A stretch of 33,279 nt of DNA from an uncultured Porphyromonadaceae bacterium (GTDB taxonomy: Bacteria > Bacteroidota > Bacteroidia > Bacteroidales > Muribaculaceae): NCBI GenBank assembly GCA_947174235.1, contig CAMWID010000041.1, forward strand, positions 1-33,279. Reading direction: 5' to 3'. The translations under genes were made by a program, and so were the position numbers. Below are positions 1-8,025 of the stretch, one piece after another. The number at the start of each line of letters is the position of its first letter. The first letter of the stretch is position 1. The notes under the pieces are model-generated. The model worked only from the letters and a program-made list of their open reading frames with translations, was not told the origin of the DNA and ran no database searches.

Positions 1-24
1 TCGGAACAGGATTACCATATTGAA

Positions 25-89
25 AAGAACATTAACATCAAAAGCGGAATGATCATTTTGATCATTCCGCTTTTGATGTTAATGTTCTT
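25..89 (-). terminator. Long perfect hairpin terminator of the M48 gene
   Basis: Positions 25-55 and 59-89 are perfect reverse complements (31-bp arms) around a 3-nt loop. Read on the minus strand, the hairpin starts 4 nt after the stop codon at 94-96 and is followed by a short T-rich stretch, as in an intrinsic terminator. The stem is about twice the usual length for such a terminator. Confidence 0.8.
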
Positions 90-93
90 GAAT

Positions 94-1092
94 TTAATCC
101 GCCGGAGTCGCTTTTACTTTTATTCTCTTTCCCATCAGGGGATGGTCTTTTACATATTTGATGAAATCTATGCGAGACGGGATTCCCGGATTATAATCAA
201 ATGAATTTTTATACTCCTCGTATGCGGATCCTAATATTTCAAGTCCTGTAATGTAATCATCTCCCATGCCTATGTTTTGCATAAAGCGGTAAGCATACAG
301 ATCCGCTTCCCTAATCTGGTCGTCTGTATAATTGAAATTATATTGTACGGTTTTCAATTTGGGCTTGTCTTTTATTTTGTCTAAAGCATCCACATATTTT
401 TCATAACGGTATTGTTCTTCAACGAAGTTGTCGTCATCATAATAATCGCCTGGCAAGGCTGCCTCCACGCCGACTGTGGCAGCTACAACAGCGCCTAAAA
501 GAATCCCGCCTACCACTTTGTCTTTGCGCCGTTGTTTGGCGTTGGCATATAATTTTCTGAGTTTGTGCTTTAGTGCCCCATGTGCGAATTCATGTGCTAC
601 GTATCCCTTTAATATGGAAGCGTTCACCCCTTTCCTTGAAAAAAGAGATGAGGTTATGCATATGGCAAAACCATCGTCGGTCGGTGCAGAAAAAGCTCTG
701 ATTTCATCAGAATTCAATATGTGGAGCGAACATTTCAAATCTGTAGGAATGATACCCATATTTAACAATAATGTGTCGCAAAATCCTTGGAGCTCTTCGA
801 TTACAGATTGATTAACCGATGCATAGAAATGTGGCAATTTTGAATACTCAAGCAGAGCTTCTTTTTCAGCACCTTTATTTTTTTTGATATTTTTTAGGAA
901 TAAATTGAAATCCAGGTTGTCTGATAAGGACAATGACCAGAATGCCGCCGGATTTTTGCGACAGGTGTCTTTCGCTATGGAAGGCACATCATATTTTTCA
1001 ATGAAATCCCGATAATTTTTCTCCTTTTTGGTAGCAGAAAACATCAATAATGATGAAAAGACAAGGAATAGGAATAGAAACGACTTTTTCAT
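94..1092 (-). CDS. Exported M48-family zinc metalloprotease
   Basis: A 332-aa protein with an N-terminal signal peptide (about residues 1-20; no lipobox Cys seen). The zinc-binding HExxH motif is His167-Glu168-Phe-Ala-His171, and Glu262 in an EAD context is the likely third ligand. The segment before it (around residues 131-151, core AFSAP) matches the strand that precedes the active site in M48 proteases. A hydrophobic stretch at about 194-213 follows the active-site helix and may associate with the membrane, as in HtpX/Oma1-like members. The family degrades misfolded or envelope proteins; the substrate here is unknown. The gene is monocistronic, with its own -7 box upstream and a strong terminator downstream. 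The family call is firm, but the specific subfamily is not. Confidence 0.85.
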   Translation of the reverse strand: MKKSFLFLFLVFSSLLMFSATKKEKNYRDFIEKYDVPSIAKDTCRKNPAAFWSLSLSDNLDFNLFLKNIKKNKGAEKEALLEYSKLPHFYASVNQSVIEELQGFCDTLLLNMGIIPTDLKCSLHILNSDEIRAFSAPTDDGFAICITSSLFSRKGVNASILKGYVAHEFAHGALKHKLRKLYANAKQRRKDKVVGGILLGAVVAATVGVEAALPGDYYDDDNFVEEQYRYEKYVDALDKIKDKPKLKTVQYNFNYTDDQIREADLYAYRFMQNIGMGDDYITGLEILGSAYEEYKNSFDYNPGIPSRIDFIKYVKDHPLMGKRIKVKATPAD

Positions 1093-1126
1093 GACACATA
1101 AGGTTTTCGTGATTGTTATTATTATA

Positions 1127-1146
1127 GAAGTTGTTTAAACAACTTC
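1127..1146. promoter_or_regulatory. Perfect 20-bp palindrome, operator-like
   Basis: GAAGTTGTTTAAACAACTTC is a perfect dyad lying just downstream of the minus-strand -7 box at 1155-1162, where the M48 transcript should begin. Its core GTTGT-N4-ACAAC recurs downstream of the asparaginase promoter (21985-21998). It could be a repressor site or a 5' hairpin. Minus-strand reading from 1148 also opens a short ORF beginning MKLFK that stops after 8 codons. Confidence 0.45.
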
Positions 1147-1154
1147 ATATGCTG

Positions 1155-1162
1155 CAAAATTA
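1155..1162 (-). promoter_or_regulatory. Bacteroidetes -7 box (M48 gene)
   Basis: On the minus strand this reads TAATTTTG, matching TAnnTTTG, about 63 nt upstream of the M48 start codon. I see no clear -33 TTTG at the expected spacing, so the promoter is supported by the -7 element and position only. Confidence 0.5.
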
Positions 1163-1197
1163 TAAAAAAAATTGAAGTCTTTGTAATAAAATAAAAA

Positions 1198-1238
1198 AAT
1201 CACTTGTATTTTGATGAAAACCAATAATACAAGTGATT
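1198..1238 (-). terminator. Intrinsic terminator of the perM-like/CPA2 transcript
   Basis: Arms 1198-1210 and 1226-1238 are perfectly complementary (13 bp, 15-nt loop). On the minus strand the stem begins 10 nt after the antiporter stop codon and is followed by a run of Ts (complement of the A-run at 1193-1199). This is a textbook rho-independent terminator. Confidence 0.9.
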
Positions 1239-1248
1239 CCGATAAGAA

Positions 1249-3585
1249 TTATTTCATAAGGTCTATACGGGAGGCGTCGCCCACGACCCAAAGGATGTCA
1301 CCTTCCCTTAGAATGGTGGAGGGTCCGGGCTGTTCAAATTCATCATCTCCTCGCTGCACTTTCACGATCATGCTGTAGAAGTCGGTGCGGATATTTGTCT
1401 TTCCAAGGGGAACATTGATGACGGGGGATCCTGAAGAGAGACGAATGCTTCTCAAAGCGATCTCGGGCTGGGTGGTCTGCACCGCCTGGAACGCCTTTTC
1501 ATCGCGTTCGATGTCGTCGTTAAGTTTTTTGATCTGTTCATCCGTTCCTATCACTCCTAACACATCACCCGGGAAAATACGGGCGTCGACGGAGGGGAGG
1601 GGCATCATTCTGTCGCCGCGTTGTATGCTTGACACGCTCACGCCGTAGTCATCCCTCAGTCCTGAATCCTTAAGCCTGTCGCCTACAAACGGGCAATAAG
1701 CCCCGACCTGGATATATGCCTGATGGAGGTCGCTGACGAGGTTGTTGTTGAGCCCGAGACGAGTGTTCTCGCGGATATTCAGATTGTCGATAAATTTTTT
1801 CTCCATGTTGCCATATCTCGACATAAGTTTGGATGAGGCGGAAATCACGATCAGTGCGAAGCATATCACTCCCGCCACCCATGCTATGAGCGAGTTGTAG
1901 GCTATGGTCATCATATAGACAATAAAGAAAAGCGTCACGAGATAACGTATGATCTTCATTGCCACGAGAGGCACGTCGTAGAAACTTGCCGAGGCATGCA
2001 GCTTCATCTTCTCGTCAGGCTTGGTAGAGCTGAAAGAAAGGGCGAAAAGGAAGGGGAGCATTCCGGCGAAAGTCAGTGCGGTGGCGCAAAGCCTTCCCCA
2101 TCCTCCAAGATAGCTTATACACAGAGGAAAGAGGAATTGACGGGAGATAAGGATAATCGCGAGCAAAACCACGGAATACAGTAAAATTCTCCATACATAT
2201 CTGCTCAAGATGTCGCGCCATAACCTTTTGGTCTCGCTTGAGTCTGCGATCTGCTTGGAATATCTGTTTATGAGAAAGCTCCATCTTTCCGGCAGATGTC
2301 TTTCCACTATGTCGTATGCCGGTTGTGACATTTTTACAAAATAGGGGGTTGTAAAGATAGTTATCACAGAGACCGCCACAATTATAGGGTAAAGGGAAGG
2401 TTCAAGAACTCCGAGACTCATGCCGAGGGACGCGATGATGAACGAAAATTCTCCGACCTGAGTGAGTGTGAATCCGCTTTCGATCGCCACTCTCAGGGTC
2501 TGTCCCGTCACAAGCATTCCAAGAGTCCCGAAGAAAATCATTCCGCAAATCACGACCAGAGCCAAAAGGAGTATCTCCCACCAGTAGGAGACAAGAATTC
2601 CTGGATCCACCATCATTCCCACAGAGATGAAAAACACCGCACCGAAAAGATCTTTCACCGGTTGGACTACCCTTTCCATACGTTCGGCAGCCATAGTGCC
2701 CGCAAGGATTGAACCCATGACGAAGGCGCCCAGTTCAAGAGAGAATCCGCAAGTGACCGAGAATACCGCCATCGAGAAACACAGCCCCATCGCCACGACA
2801 AGGAGGGTTTCGTCATTGAGAAATGATTTCACTTTCGTCAGGAACGTAGGCAATACATATACCCCCACCACAAACCATATTATGAGGAAGAAAAGCAGTT
2901 TGCCGATAGAGAAAAGCAGTTCCATCCCCTCGACATTGCCCATTGCGAGCGACGATAGCAGGACGAGCATCAACACTGCGAAGAGATCTTCGATAATCAG
3001 CACGGCGAGTACAAGGGAGGCGAATTTCTTTTGTCGCATACCTAAATCCGTGAGTGTCTTAAGAATTATGGTCGTACTCGACATGGAGATCATGCCTCCA
3101 AGAAATATACAGTTTATGGAGTTGAGGTGTAATATCTTACCGACACCGAATCCGGCGAAAGTCATGCCGCAGATGATTATAAGAGCGGTGATTATAGCGG
3201 AAGAACCGGCGTTCATGAGCTTCTTGAAACTGAATTCGAGACCGAGGGTGAACATCAGAACCACGATTCCGAGATCAGCCCAGAACTCAATGTTTTCAAG
3301 ATTGGAGATTGATGGGAGATATACGAATTTAGGGCTCGCGAGAAACCCTGCAAGTATATAACCCAACACCACGGGCTGCCTGAGTTTTTTGAACAGGAGA
3401 GTCACCACGGCACCCAACAGCAGGATCCATGCAAGGTCGCCGATAAGTCCGTTGGTATGTTCCTCGGCTGTCGTTGCCGAGGTGTCGGTATCCGGATTGA
3501 TTTCGGTATAAGTGGCGTTGCCGTTTCCCTGAGCCGATTCCTGAAAGGAAATGTCAGGATCATATGATATTGGCAATGTAATCAT
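1249..3585 (-). CDS. CPA2-family cation:proton antiporter with two RCK_C (TrkA-C) domains
   Basis: A 778-aa inner-membrane protein. After a polar N-terminal stretch (~1-48), about a dozen membrane helices form the Na+/H+ exchanger core; the segment LMFTLGLEFS is typical of KefB-type antiporters. Three to four further hydrophobic helices (about 465-590) come before the cytosolic tail. The tail holds two TrkA-C/RCK_C-like modules, one ending around FPGDVLGVIG and one around LREGDILWVVG at the C-terminus. I see no NAD-binding TrkA-N domain between core and tail, unlike E. coli KefB/KefC. Such proteins exchange K+ or Na+ for protons, gated by ligand binding to RCK_C. It sits 18 bp downstream of the AI-2E-type gene and shares its transcript. 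Ion specificity cannot be read from sequence. Confidence 0.88.
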   Translation of the reverse strand: MITLPISYDPDISFQESAQGNGNATYTEINPDTDTSATTAEEHTNGLIGDLAWILLLGAVVTLLFKKLRQPVVLGYILAGFLASPKFVYLPSISNLENIEFWADLGIVVLMFTLGLEFSFKKLMNAGSSAIITALIIICGMTFAGFGVGKILHLNSINCIFLGGMISMSSTTIILKTLTDLGMRQKKFASLVLAVLIIEDLFAVLMLVLLSSLAMGNVEGMELLFSIGKLLFFLIIWFVVGVYVLPTFLTKVKSFLNDETLLVVAMGLCFSMAVFSVTCGFSLELGAFVMGSILAGTMAAERMERVVQPVKDLFGAVFFISVGMMVDPGILVSYWWEILLLALVVICGMIFFGTLGMLVTGQTLRVAIESGFTLTQVGEFSFIIASLGMSLGVLEPSLYPIIVAVSVITIFTTPYFVKMSQPAYDIVERHLPERWSFLINRYSKQIADSSETKRLWRDILSRYVWRILLYSVVLLAIILISRQFLFPLCISYLGGWGRLCATALTFAGMLPFLFALSFSSTKPDEKMKLHASASFYDVPLVAMKIIRYLVTLFFIVYMMTIAYNSLIAWVAGVICFALIVISASSKLMSRYGNMEKKFIDNLNIRENTRLGLNNNLVSDLHQAYIQVGAYCPFVGDRLKDSGLRDDYGVSVSSIQRGDRMMPLPSVDARIFPGDVLGVIGTDEQIKKLNDDIERDEKAFQAVQTTQPEIALRSIRLSSGSPVINVPLGKTNIRTDFYSMIVKVQRGDDEFEQPGPSTILREGDILWVVGDASRIDLMK

Positions 3586-3603
3586 CGGTGAAATATTATT
3601 AGG

Positions 3604-4728
3604 TCAATAGATGTCGGAATTGTCGGAAACACTGTCGCTGTAACGCTGTACTACATATATGTCGTAATATGAAAGGAGCAGGGTGGTCAGGGGCAGAGCT
3701 ATGATAAGCCCCATGAATCCGAGCAGCGAGCCCCATATGGATAGAGACAGAAGAATTATCGCGGGGTTGAGCCCCATGGCTTTTCCCATGATTTTCGGAG
3801 TGAGTATGAGGTCCTGTATGCATTGCACTATGACGTAGACCGCCATGCTTTCCCAAAATATCACCCAGAAGTCAACTCCGGTGCTTGCCGTGCATACGAT
3901 GCAGAGCAACGTGGTGAGAGGCAATGAGATCAGCTGTAGGTAGGGCACCATGTTGAGGATGCCGATGAAAGATCCGAGCACGAATCCCATTGGAAGTCCG
4001 ATTATAAGGAAACCCACAGAGAAGAGTATCCCCACGATGAATGCGATTAAGAATTGACCGCGGAAGTATCGGTTCATGGCGTTTTTAATATCAGATCCCA
4101 CCTGATACGCCCATTTACGGTGTCCGACCGGCACAAGCCGGCGGAATCCCATCATGATTTTTTCATAGTCAAGCATGATGAATATGACATATAGCACGAC
4201 TATGAGCCAGCTCAACACCCCGAACAAAAAAGCGAATCCGGAGCTCAGGAAAGACCAGGAAGAGGAGATGGTGCTTTTGATCAGGTCTTTCCATTCTTCT
4301 TCCGACAGGAGCCTTGATATCCTGTCGAAATCGATATTGTCTCTTAAAAATGAGTGTATGCTGTCGGAAAGATAAGGTATCTGAATTTTTGTAGACGCAT
4401 AATGTCGCAGCATCTGGGTCATTTCCTGAGTCTCTGAAATGAGATAGGGGATAAATACAATCAAGAATGCGGCGGCTATCACGGATGCTTCCGCAAGCGT
4501 CATGAGCACAGGCACAAACCTGGTCTGCAATTTTGTAATTTTCATGTTCCATCTGACGACCGGCTCAAGCATGTAGGCTATAAGACACGCCACAAGAAAC
4601 GGCAGCAGCACACCTTTAAGCAGTTCGAGCAAAAAAAGGATTCCGATCAGAAGAATTACAGTGAAAGATATCCTGACAACACGGTCGAATGTATACGGAC
4701 GTCTGCCTGAAGAGCCTGAAATATCCAT
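3604..4728 (-). CDS. AI-2E/PerM family membrane transporter
   Basis: A 374-aa polytopic membrane protein with two to three N-terminal helices, a soluble loop rich in polar residues (~95-150), and a C-terminal block of hydrophobic helices containing GLPMGFVLGSFIGILNMVPY-type sequence and a Pro/Gly-rich motif around NPAIILLSLSIWGSLLG. This pattern and length are typical of the AI-2E transporter (UPF0118/PerM) family. Members have been linked to autoinducer export, to Na+/H+ exchange and to permease roles, so the substrate is open. It is the first gene of a two-gene minus-strand operon with the CPA2 antiporter, which fits a role in ion homeostasis, but that is inference. Confidence 0.88.
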   Translation of the reverse strand: MDISGSSGRRPYTFDRVVRISFTVILLIGILFLLELLKGVLLPFLVACLIAYMLEPVVRWNMKITKLQTRFVPVLMTLAEASVIAAAFLIVFIPYLISETQEMTQMLRHYASTKIQIPYLSDSIHSFLRDNIDFDRISRLLSEEEWKDLIKSTISSSWSFLSSGFAFLFGVLSWLIVVLYVIFIMLDYEKIMMGFRRLVPVGHRKWAYQVGSDIKNAMNRYFRGQFLIAFIVGILFSVGFLIIGLPMGFVLGSFIGILNMVPYLQLISLPLTTLLCIVCTASTGVDFWVIFWESMAVYVIVQCIQDLILTPKIMGKAMGLNPAIILLSLSIWGSLLGFMGLIIALPLTTLLLSYYDIYVVQRYSDSVSDNSDIY

Positions 4729-4763
4729 TGGAAATTATAATTAGCGGAATTATTTTTCAGTCG

Positions 4764-4794
4764 TAAAATTAGCAACTATTTCTCATGTGGCAAA
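4764..4794 (-). promoter_or_regulatory. Promoter of the AI-2E/CPA2 operon
   Basis: On the minus strand, TTTG (4791-4794) is followed after 19 bp by TAATTTTA (4764-4771), one base from the TAnnTTTG consensus. The start codon is 36 nt downstream of the -7 box. It lies back-to-back with the divergent dacB promoter. Confidence 0.55.
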
Positions 4795-4798
4795 AAAC

Positions 4799-4831
4799 TT
4801 GAACAAAATTCCGAAAACTTTTGTAACTTTG
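4799..4831 (+). promoter_or_regulatory. Promoter of dacB
   Basis: TTG (4799-4801), a 22-bp spacer, then TAACTTTG (4824-4831), a full match to TAnnTTTG. It gives a leader of roughly 215 nt before the dacB start codon. The -33 elements of the two divergent promoters are only about 5 bp apart. Confidence 0.6.
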
Positions 4832-5052
4832 TAGACTCACCGACCGATGAAGTTGTTTAAATATTTTCTTTTCATGATTTCTTCAGATTTTCGGGAAGAT
4901 TTTGAACCGTGAAGATCAATCTGCGGAATGGATGCTCCGGGAGTGATTTAAAAGCAGGCGGAAAGAAGATGAAATATCCGTAAAGGGTTTTCATGAAAAG
5001 AAAATGTCGTAAGAACTTCATTGCGTAAAAGAAAAACCATCAGTTGTAGCAG
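4832..5052 (+). other. Long dacB leader with a possible 21-codon upstream ORF
   Basis: No conventional gene is seen here. Positions 4847-4912 can encode a 21-residue peptide beginning MKLFKYFLF. Its first 15 bases, ATGAAGTTGTTTAAA, also occur at the start of the M48 transcript (1148 down to 1134, minus strand). I recognise no riboswitch. Together with 4729-4831 this accounts for the 324-bp gap between the divergent genes. Confidence 0.3.
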
Positions 5053-6318
5053 ATGATAAAACATATTTTTTTTATACTCATTTTTATTACCGGATTTCTC
5101 GATGCGTCCGCCAATGATGCCGGTGCGGCAGTCGAGAAATTTGTCAAGACCAGTGGCATCCGTCCGGAATCTGTGGCGGTAATGATCACGGATCTTTCCG
5201 ACAACAAGGTTATCGGTTCCCATAATCAGTCAGCCTCATTGGTGCCGGCTTCAATCATGAAGTCTGTGACCACAGCTTCATTGCTCGACAGGGCGGGGGC
5301 GGATTTCAGGTATCATACGGGTATTTATATAGACGGGCCTCTGGATATGGGGATACTGAGAGGCAATATTGTAATAAAGGGTGCATGTGACCCGTCGGTC
5401 AATTCGGCTGTCGAACCGTTCGGACAAGACATCATAGAAGAGATAACAGATGCTTTGCGGCTTGCCGGGATCAACAAGATCGAGGGGAAAGTCATAATAG
5501 ACGAGTCAGGATTCGCCGGCACTCCTCGTCCCGGTTCATGGGCGCAGGCTGATTTTAAAGAATATTACGGGACAGGTATTCATGCGTTTAATTTCGAGAA
5601 CAACGCCAATGGGAAACGGTCTGTGGAGAATCCCTCTTCAGTTTTTATGTCCCGCTTGAAAAACGCGCTTGCGAAAGAGATGATTTCCATAGACAATAAG
5701 GATGTCGGGACCGGGGAGCTTACCCAGATCTTCGATCATGTCTCCCCTCCGGTTGACGAGATAATGCGTTCATGTATGATGAGAAGCGACAACATGTTTG
5801 CCGAGGCGATGCTCCGCACATATGGAAAGCTTGAGGGGAAAGACGGATCCACAGAGACCGCCGCGAACCGCGAGTATGCATTCTGGGTTGAAAAAGGAGT
5901 TCCGATGGATGGGGTGGAGATCATAGACGGGTCGGGTCTGTCAAGAAAGAACAGGGTCACGGCGGAATTTATGAACGGAGTGCTCGTCTCTATGAGTGAA
6001 GACGCTACATATGCCTCGTTCTTTCCACTTGCGGGACAGGAGGGAACGTTGAAAAAATTTCTTGCGGAAACCCCACTTGACAGCTATATCGCGATGAAGA
6101 CGGGAAGCATGAAAGGGATTCAATGTTATGCAGGATATAAGCTTGACGACGACTACATGCCTACTCATGCGGTGGTCATAATCATGAACGATATTGTAGG
6201 GAAGAGGGGGACAGCTAAGAAAGCTGCGGAGAGGATGTTGTTGGAAATATTTAATAATGAGCCGGAGCAGACTGAACAGCAATCTGCTCCGCAAAATGAT
6301 GGTGTGAAAAATGAATAA
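5053..6318 (+). CDS. dacB: D-alanyl-D-alanine carboxypeptidase/endopeptidase, PBP4 (peptidase S13)
   Basis: A 421-aa periplasmic enzyme with an N-terminal signal peptide (cleavage near DASA-ND, residue ~20). All three penicillin-binding motifs are present: Ser67-Ile-Met-Lys70 (SxxK nucleophile), Ser245-Asp-Asn247 (SxN) and Lys349-Thr-Gly351 (KTG). The long insert between the first two motifs is characteristic of the S13 class. The enzyme trims the terminal D-Ala from peptidoglycan stem peptides and/or cleaves cross-links. The length is somewhat shorter than E. coli PBP4 (477 aa), as is common in Bacteroidetes. The 3' end overlaps the next gene by 8 bp, implying translational coupling. Confidence 0.92.
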   Translation: MIKHIFFILIFITGFLDASANDAGAAVEKFVKTSGIRPESVAVMITDLSDNKVIGSHNQSASLVPASIMKSVTTASLLDRAGADFRYHTGIYIDGPLDMGILRGNIVIKGACDPSVNSAVEPFGQDIIEEITDALRLAGINKIEGKVIIDESGFAGTPRPGSWAQADFKEYYGTGIHAFNFENNANGKRSVENPSSVFMSRLKNALAKEMISIDNKDVGTGELTQIFDHVSPPVDEIMRSCMMRSDNMFAEAMLRTYGKLEGKDGSTETAANREYAFWVEKGVPMDGVEIIDGSGLSRKNRVTAEFMNGVLVSMSEDATYASFFPLAGQEGTLKKFLAETPLDSYIAMKTGSMKGIQCYAGYKLDDDYMPTHAVVIIMNDIVGKRGTAKKAAERMLLEIFNNEPEQTEQQSAPQNDGVKNE

Positions 6319-7123
6319 AGAGGATTTAAACGGTCTCCTTGACAATATTTATGAATTGGAGGGTCTGATTCATCTCGCTCTCGCCAGAGAAGATTGTCCG
6401 GAGTCCTTGCCAAGTCTTATAGCAAGGAAAGCGGAGAGTCTGAGGGAGCGTGTGAAGGATCTTGACAATACTCAGTCTGTCACCCAAGAGGAAACCTATG
6501 ACTCCGGATCAATATCCGGCGATGGAGAAATATCTGACGGCTGTGGAATCATATGCGGGGACAATGACAGTCTCGCTGCTTCAGTAGATATCCCTATGAT
6601 AGATGAGCTGGATGATTCCGCTTTTGCTGCGTACACTATGCCGGATTCAGATGTTCCGGCTGTCACCTTGACGGGACAGGTTGGCGCGGTGTCGGAAGAA
6701 GATGCAGAGGTGGCGGAGGAGACTGCCGTATCGGAAGATGGTGATGGGGAATTGCAGGATCCAGCTATGGATCAGGAAAAAGACGGTTTCCCTTCAGAGG
6801 AGGTCGTTCAGGACCCACCGGTTGTTGAAACGCAGATTGTTGAACCTCCGGTTGTTGAAATTCCGGTTCCGACGGAGGATAAGCCATTGAAAAGAAATGT
6901 TGAGCCGCGAGGGAAACTTGTTTTCACTATCAACGACAGATATAGGTTCAAGCGGGATCTTTTCTGTAATTCAGATGCAGACTTCAACACGACTCTCGCC
7001 CTTGTGGCTTCAATGGACTCCTATGAAGAGGCGGAAGATTATTTTCTTGGGGAGCTGCAATGGAACCCCCAGAGGGAAGAGGTGCTTGACTTTTTGGAAA
7101 TATTGAAGAATTATTTTAAATAA
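6311..7123 (+). CDS. Acidic three-part protein of unknown function
   Basis: A 270-aa protein with no signal peptide or membrane helix. Residues ~1-55 form a predicted helical segment. Residues ~56-190 are very acidic and low-complexity, ending in a proline/valine repeat (PPVVE twice, with related IVE units). Residues ~200-270 form a compact basic-to-mixed domain containing INDRYRFKRDLF and ending EILKNYFK. The two-ended, linker-joined layout suggests a cytosolic adaptor, but I do not recognise the family. The start overlaps dacB by 8 bp and the ORF has the codon character of its neighbours, so it is probably real. Its pairing with a cell-wall hydrolase gene is the only functional hint. Confidence 0.75.
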   Translation: MNKEDLNGLLDNIYELEGLIHLALAREDCPESLPSLIARKAESLRERVKDLDNTQSVTQEETYDSGSISGDGEISDGCGIICGDNDSLAASVDIPMIDELDDSAFAAYTMPDSDVPAVTLTGQVGAVSEEDAEVAEETAVSEDGDGELQDPAMDQEKDGFPSEEVVQDPPVVETQIVEPPVVEIPVPTEDKPLKRNVEPRGKLVFTINDRYRFKRDLFCNSDADFNTTLALVASMDSYEEAEDYFLGELQWNPQREEVLDFLEILKNYFK

Positions 7124-7189
7124 ATCCACAATATTCCGTCATATTCTTGACTGTATCCATGTGCTACAGATCAATTGGTGCGCGTGGGG

Positions 7190-7197
7190 TATTTTTG
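7190..7197 (+). promoter_or_regulatory. Possible -7 box for rsmI
   Basis: TATTTTTG matches TAnnTTTG, 75 nt upstream of the rsmI ATG, in a 149-bp gap after the acidic-protein gene. No TTTG is found at -33 spacing, so this is tentative. Confidence 0.35.
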
Positions 7198-7272
7198 CGG
7201 ATTTCTTGTAGAAATCTGAATCGTCAGATCGAATTATAAAGTATATAACTCAACTCCATGAGATAAAAGAGC

Positions 7273-7971
7273 ATGAGCGGGAAATTGTATATAGTGCCGA
7301 CTCCCGTCGGCAATCTTGATGACATGACTTTCAGGGCGGTGGAAGTCTTGAGGACAGCAGACCTTATACTCGCCGAAGACACGAGGACATCCGGGGTGCT
7401 TTTGAAACACTTCGGTATCAGCGCCCCGATGCGTAGCCATCATAAATTCAACGAACATGAGGAGGCTCCCAAAATAGCCGAAAGAATACTCGGCGGTGAA
7501 AATATAGCGCTTGTCTCGGATGCGGGCACTCCCGGAATTTCAGATCCGGGATTTATGTTGAGCAGGGAATGCCGCCGTCTGGGGGCGGAAGTGGAATGTC
7601 TGCCGGGAGCCACTGCTTTCGTTCCTGCCCTGGTGGCTTCCGGATTGCCATGTGACCGGTTTGTTTTTGAAGGGTTCCTGCCTCCCAAAAAAGGAAGGTC
7701 AACGCGTCTTTCCATTCTTTCACAGGATGACCGCACTGTCGTGATATATGAGTCGTCTAAACGGTTGCCCAGGACATTGCGTCAGCTTGCTGAAAGTTTC
7801 GGAGAAGACCGGGAGGCATGTGTGTGCCGTGAAATCTCCAAGCTGCATGAAACGTATCATCGGGGCACGCTCGGAGAACTTGTAAAATATTTTGAAACGA
7901 ACCAACCGAAAGGGGAAATTGTTATAGTGATTGAAGGTCGCGCAAAGAAGGTGCGCGATTCTGAAAATTAA
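7273..7971 (+). CDS. rsmI: 16S rRNA (cytidine-1402-2'-O)-methyltransferase
   Basis: A 232-aa SAM-dependent methyltransferase of the tetrapyrrole-methylase fold. The N-terminus carries the RsmI signature (LYIVPTPVGNLDDMT), followed by ILAEDTRTSG, HHKFNEHEE, and the SAM-binding loop ALVSDAGTPGISDPG; CLPGATAFVPALVASGLP and FEGFLPPKKGR follow. The enzyme adds the 2'-O-methyl of m4Cm1402 in the ribosomal P site. At 232 residues it lacks the C-terminal extension of the 286-aa E. coli protein, which is usual for Bacteroidetes. Confidence 0.96.
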   Translation: MSGKLYIVPTPVGNLDDMTFRAVEVLRTADLILAEDTRTSGVLLKHFGISAPMRSHHKFNEHEEAPKIAERILGGENIALVSDAGTPGISDPGFMLSRECRRLGAEVECLPGATAFVPALVASGLPCDRFVFEGFLPPKKGRSTRLSILSQDDRTVVIYESSKRLPRTLRQLAESFGEDREACVCREISKLHETYHRGTLGELVKYFETNQPKGEIVIVIEGRAKKVRDSEN

Positions 7972-8025
7972 ATAAAACTATAAACTATCAAATCGCGGCA
8001 CAGCCGCCTAAACACCAATATCAAG

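Noticed and set aside
2627..3361. 244-aa plus-strand ORF opposite the CPA2 gene
   Set aside because: It is an antisense shadow of a well-supported membrane-protein gene, with low-complexity Ser/Thr/Arg-rich sequence and no recognisable domain.
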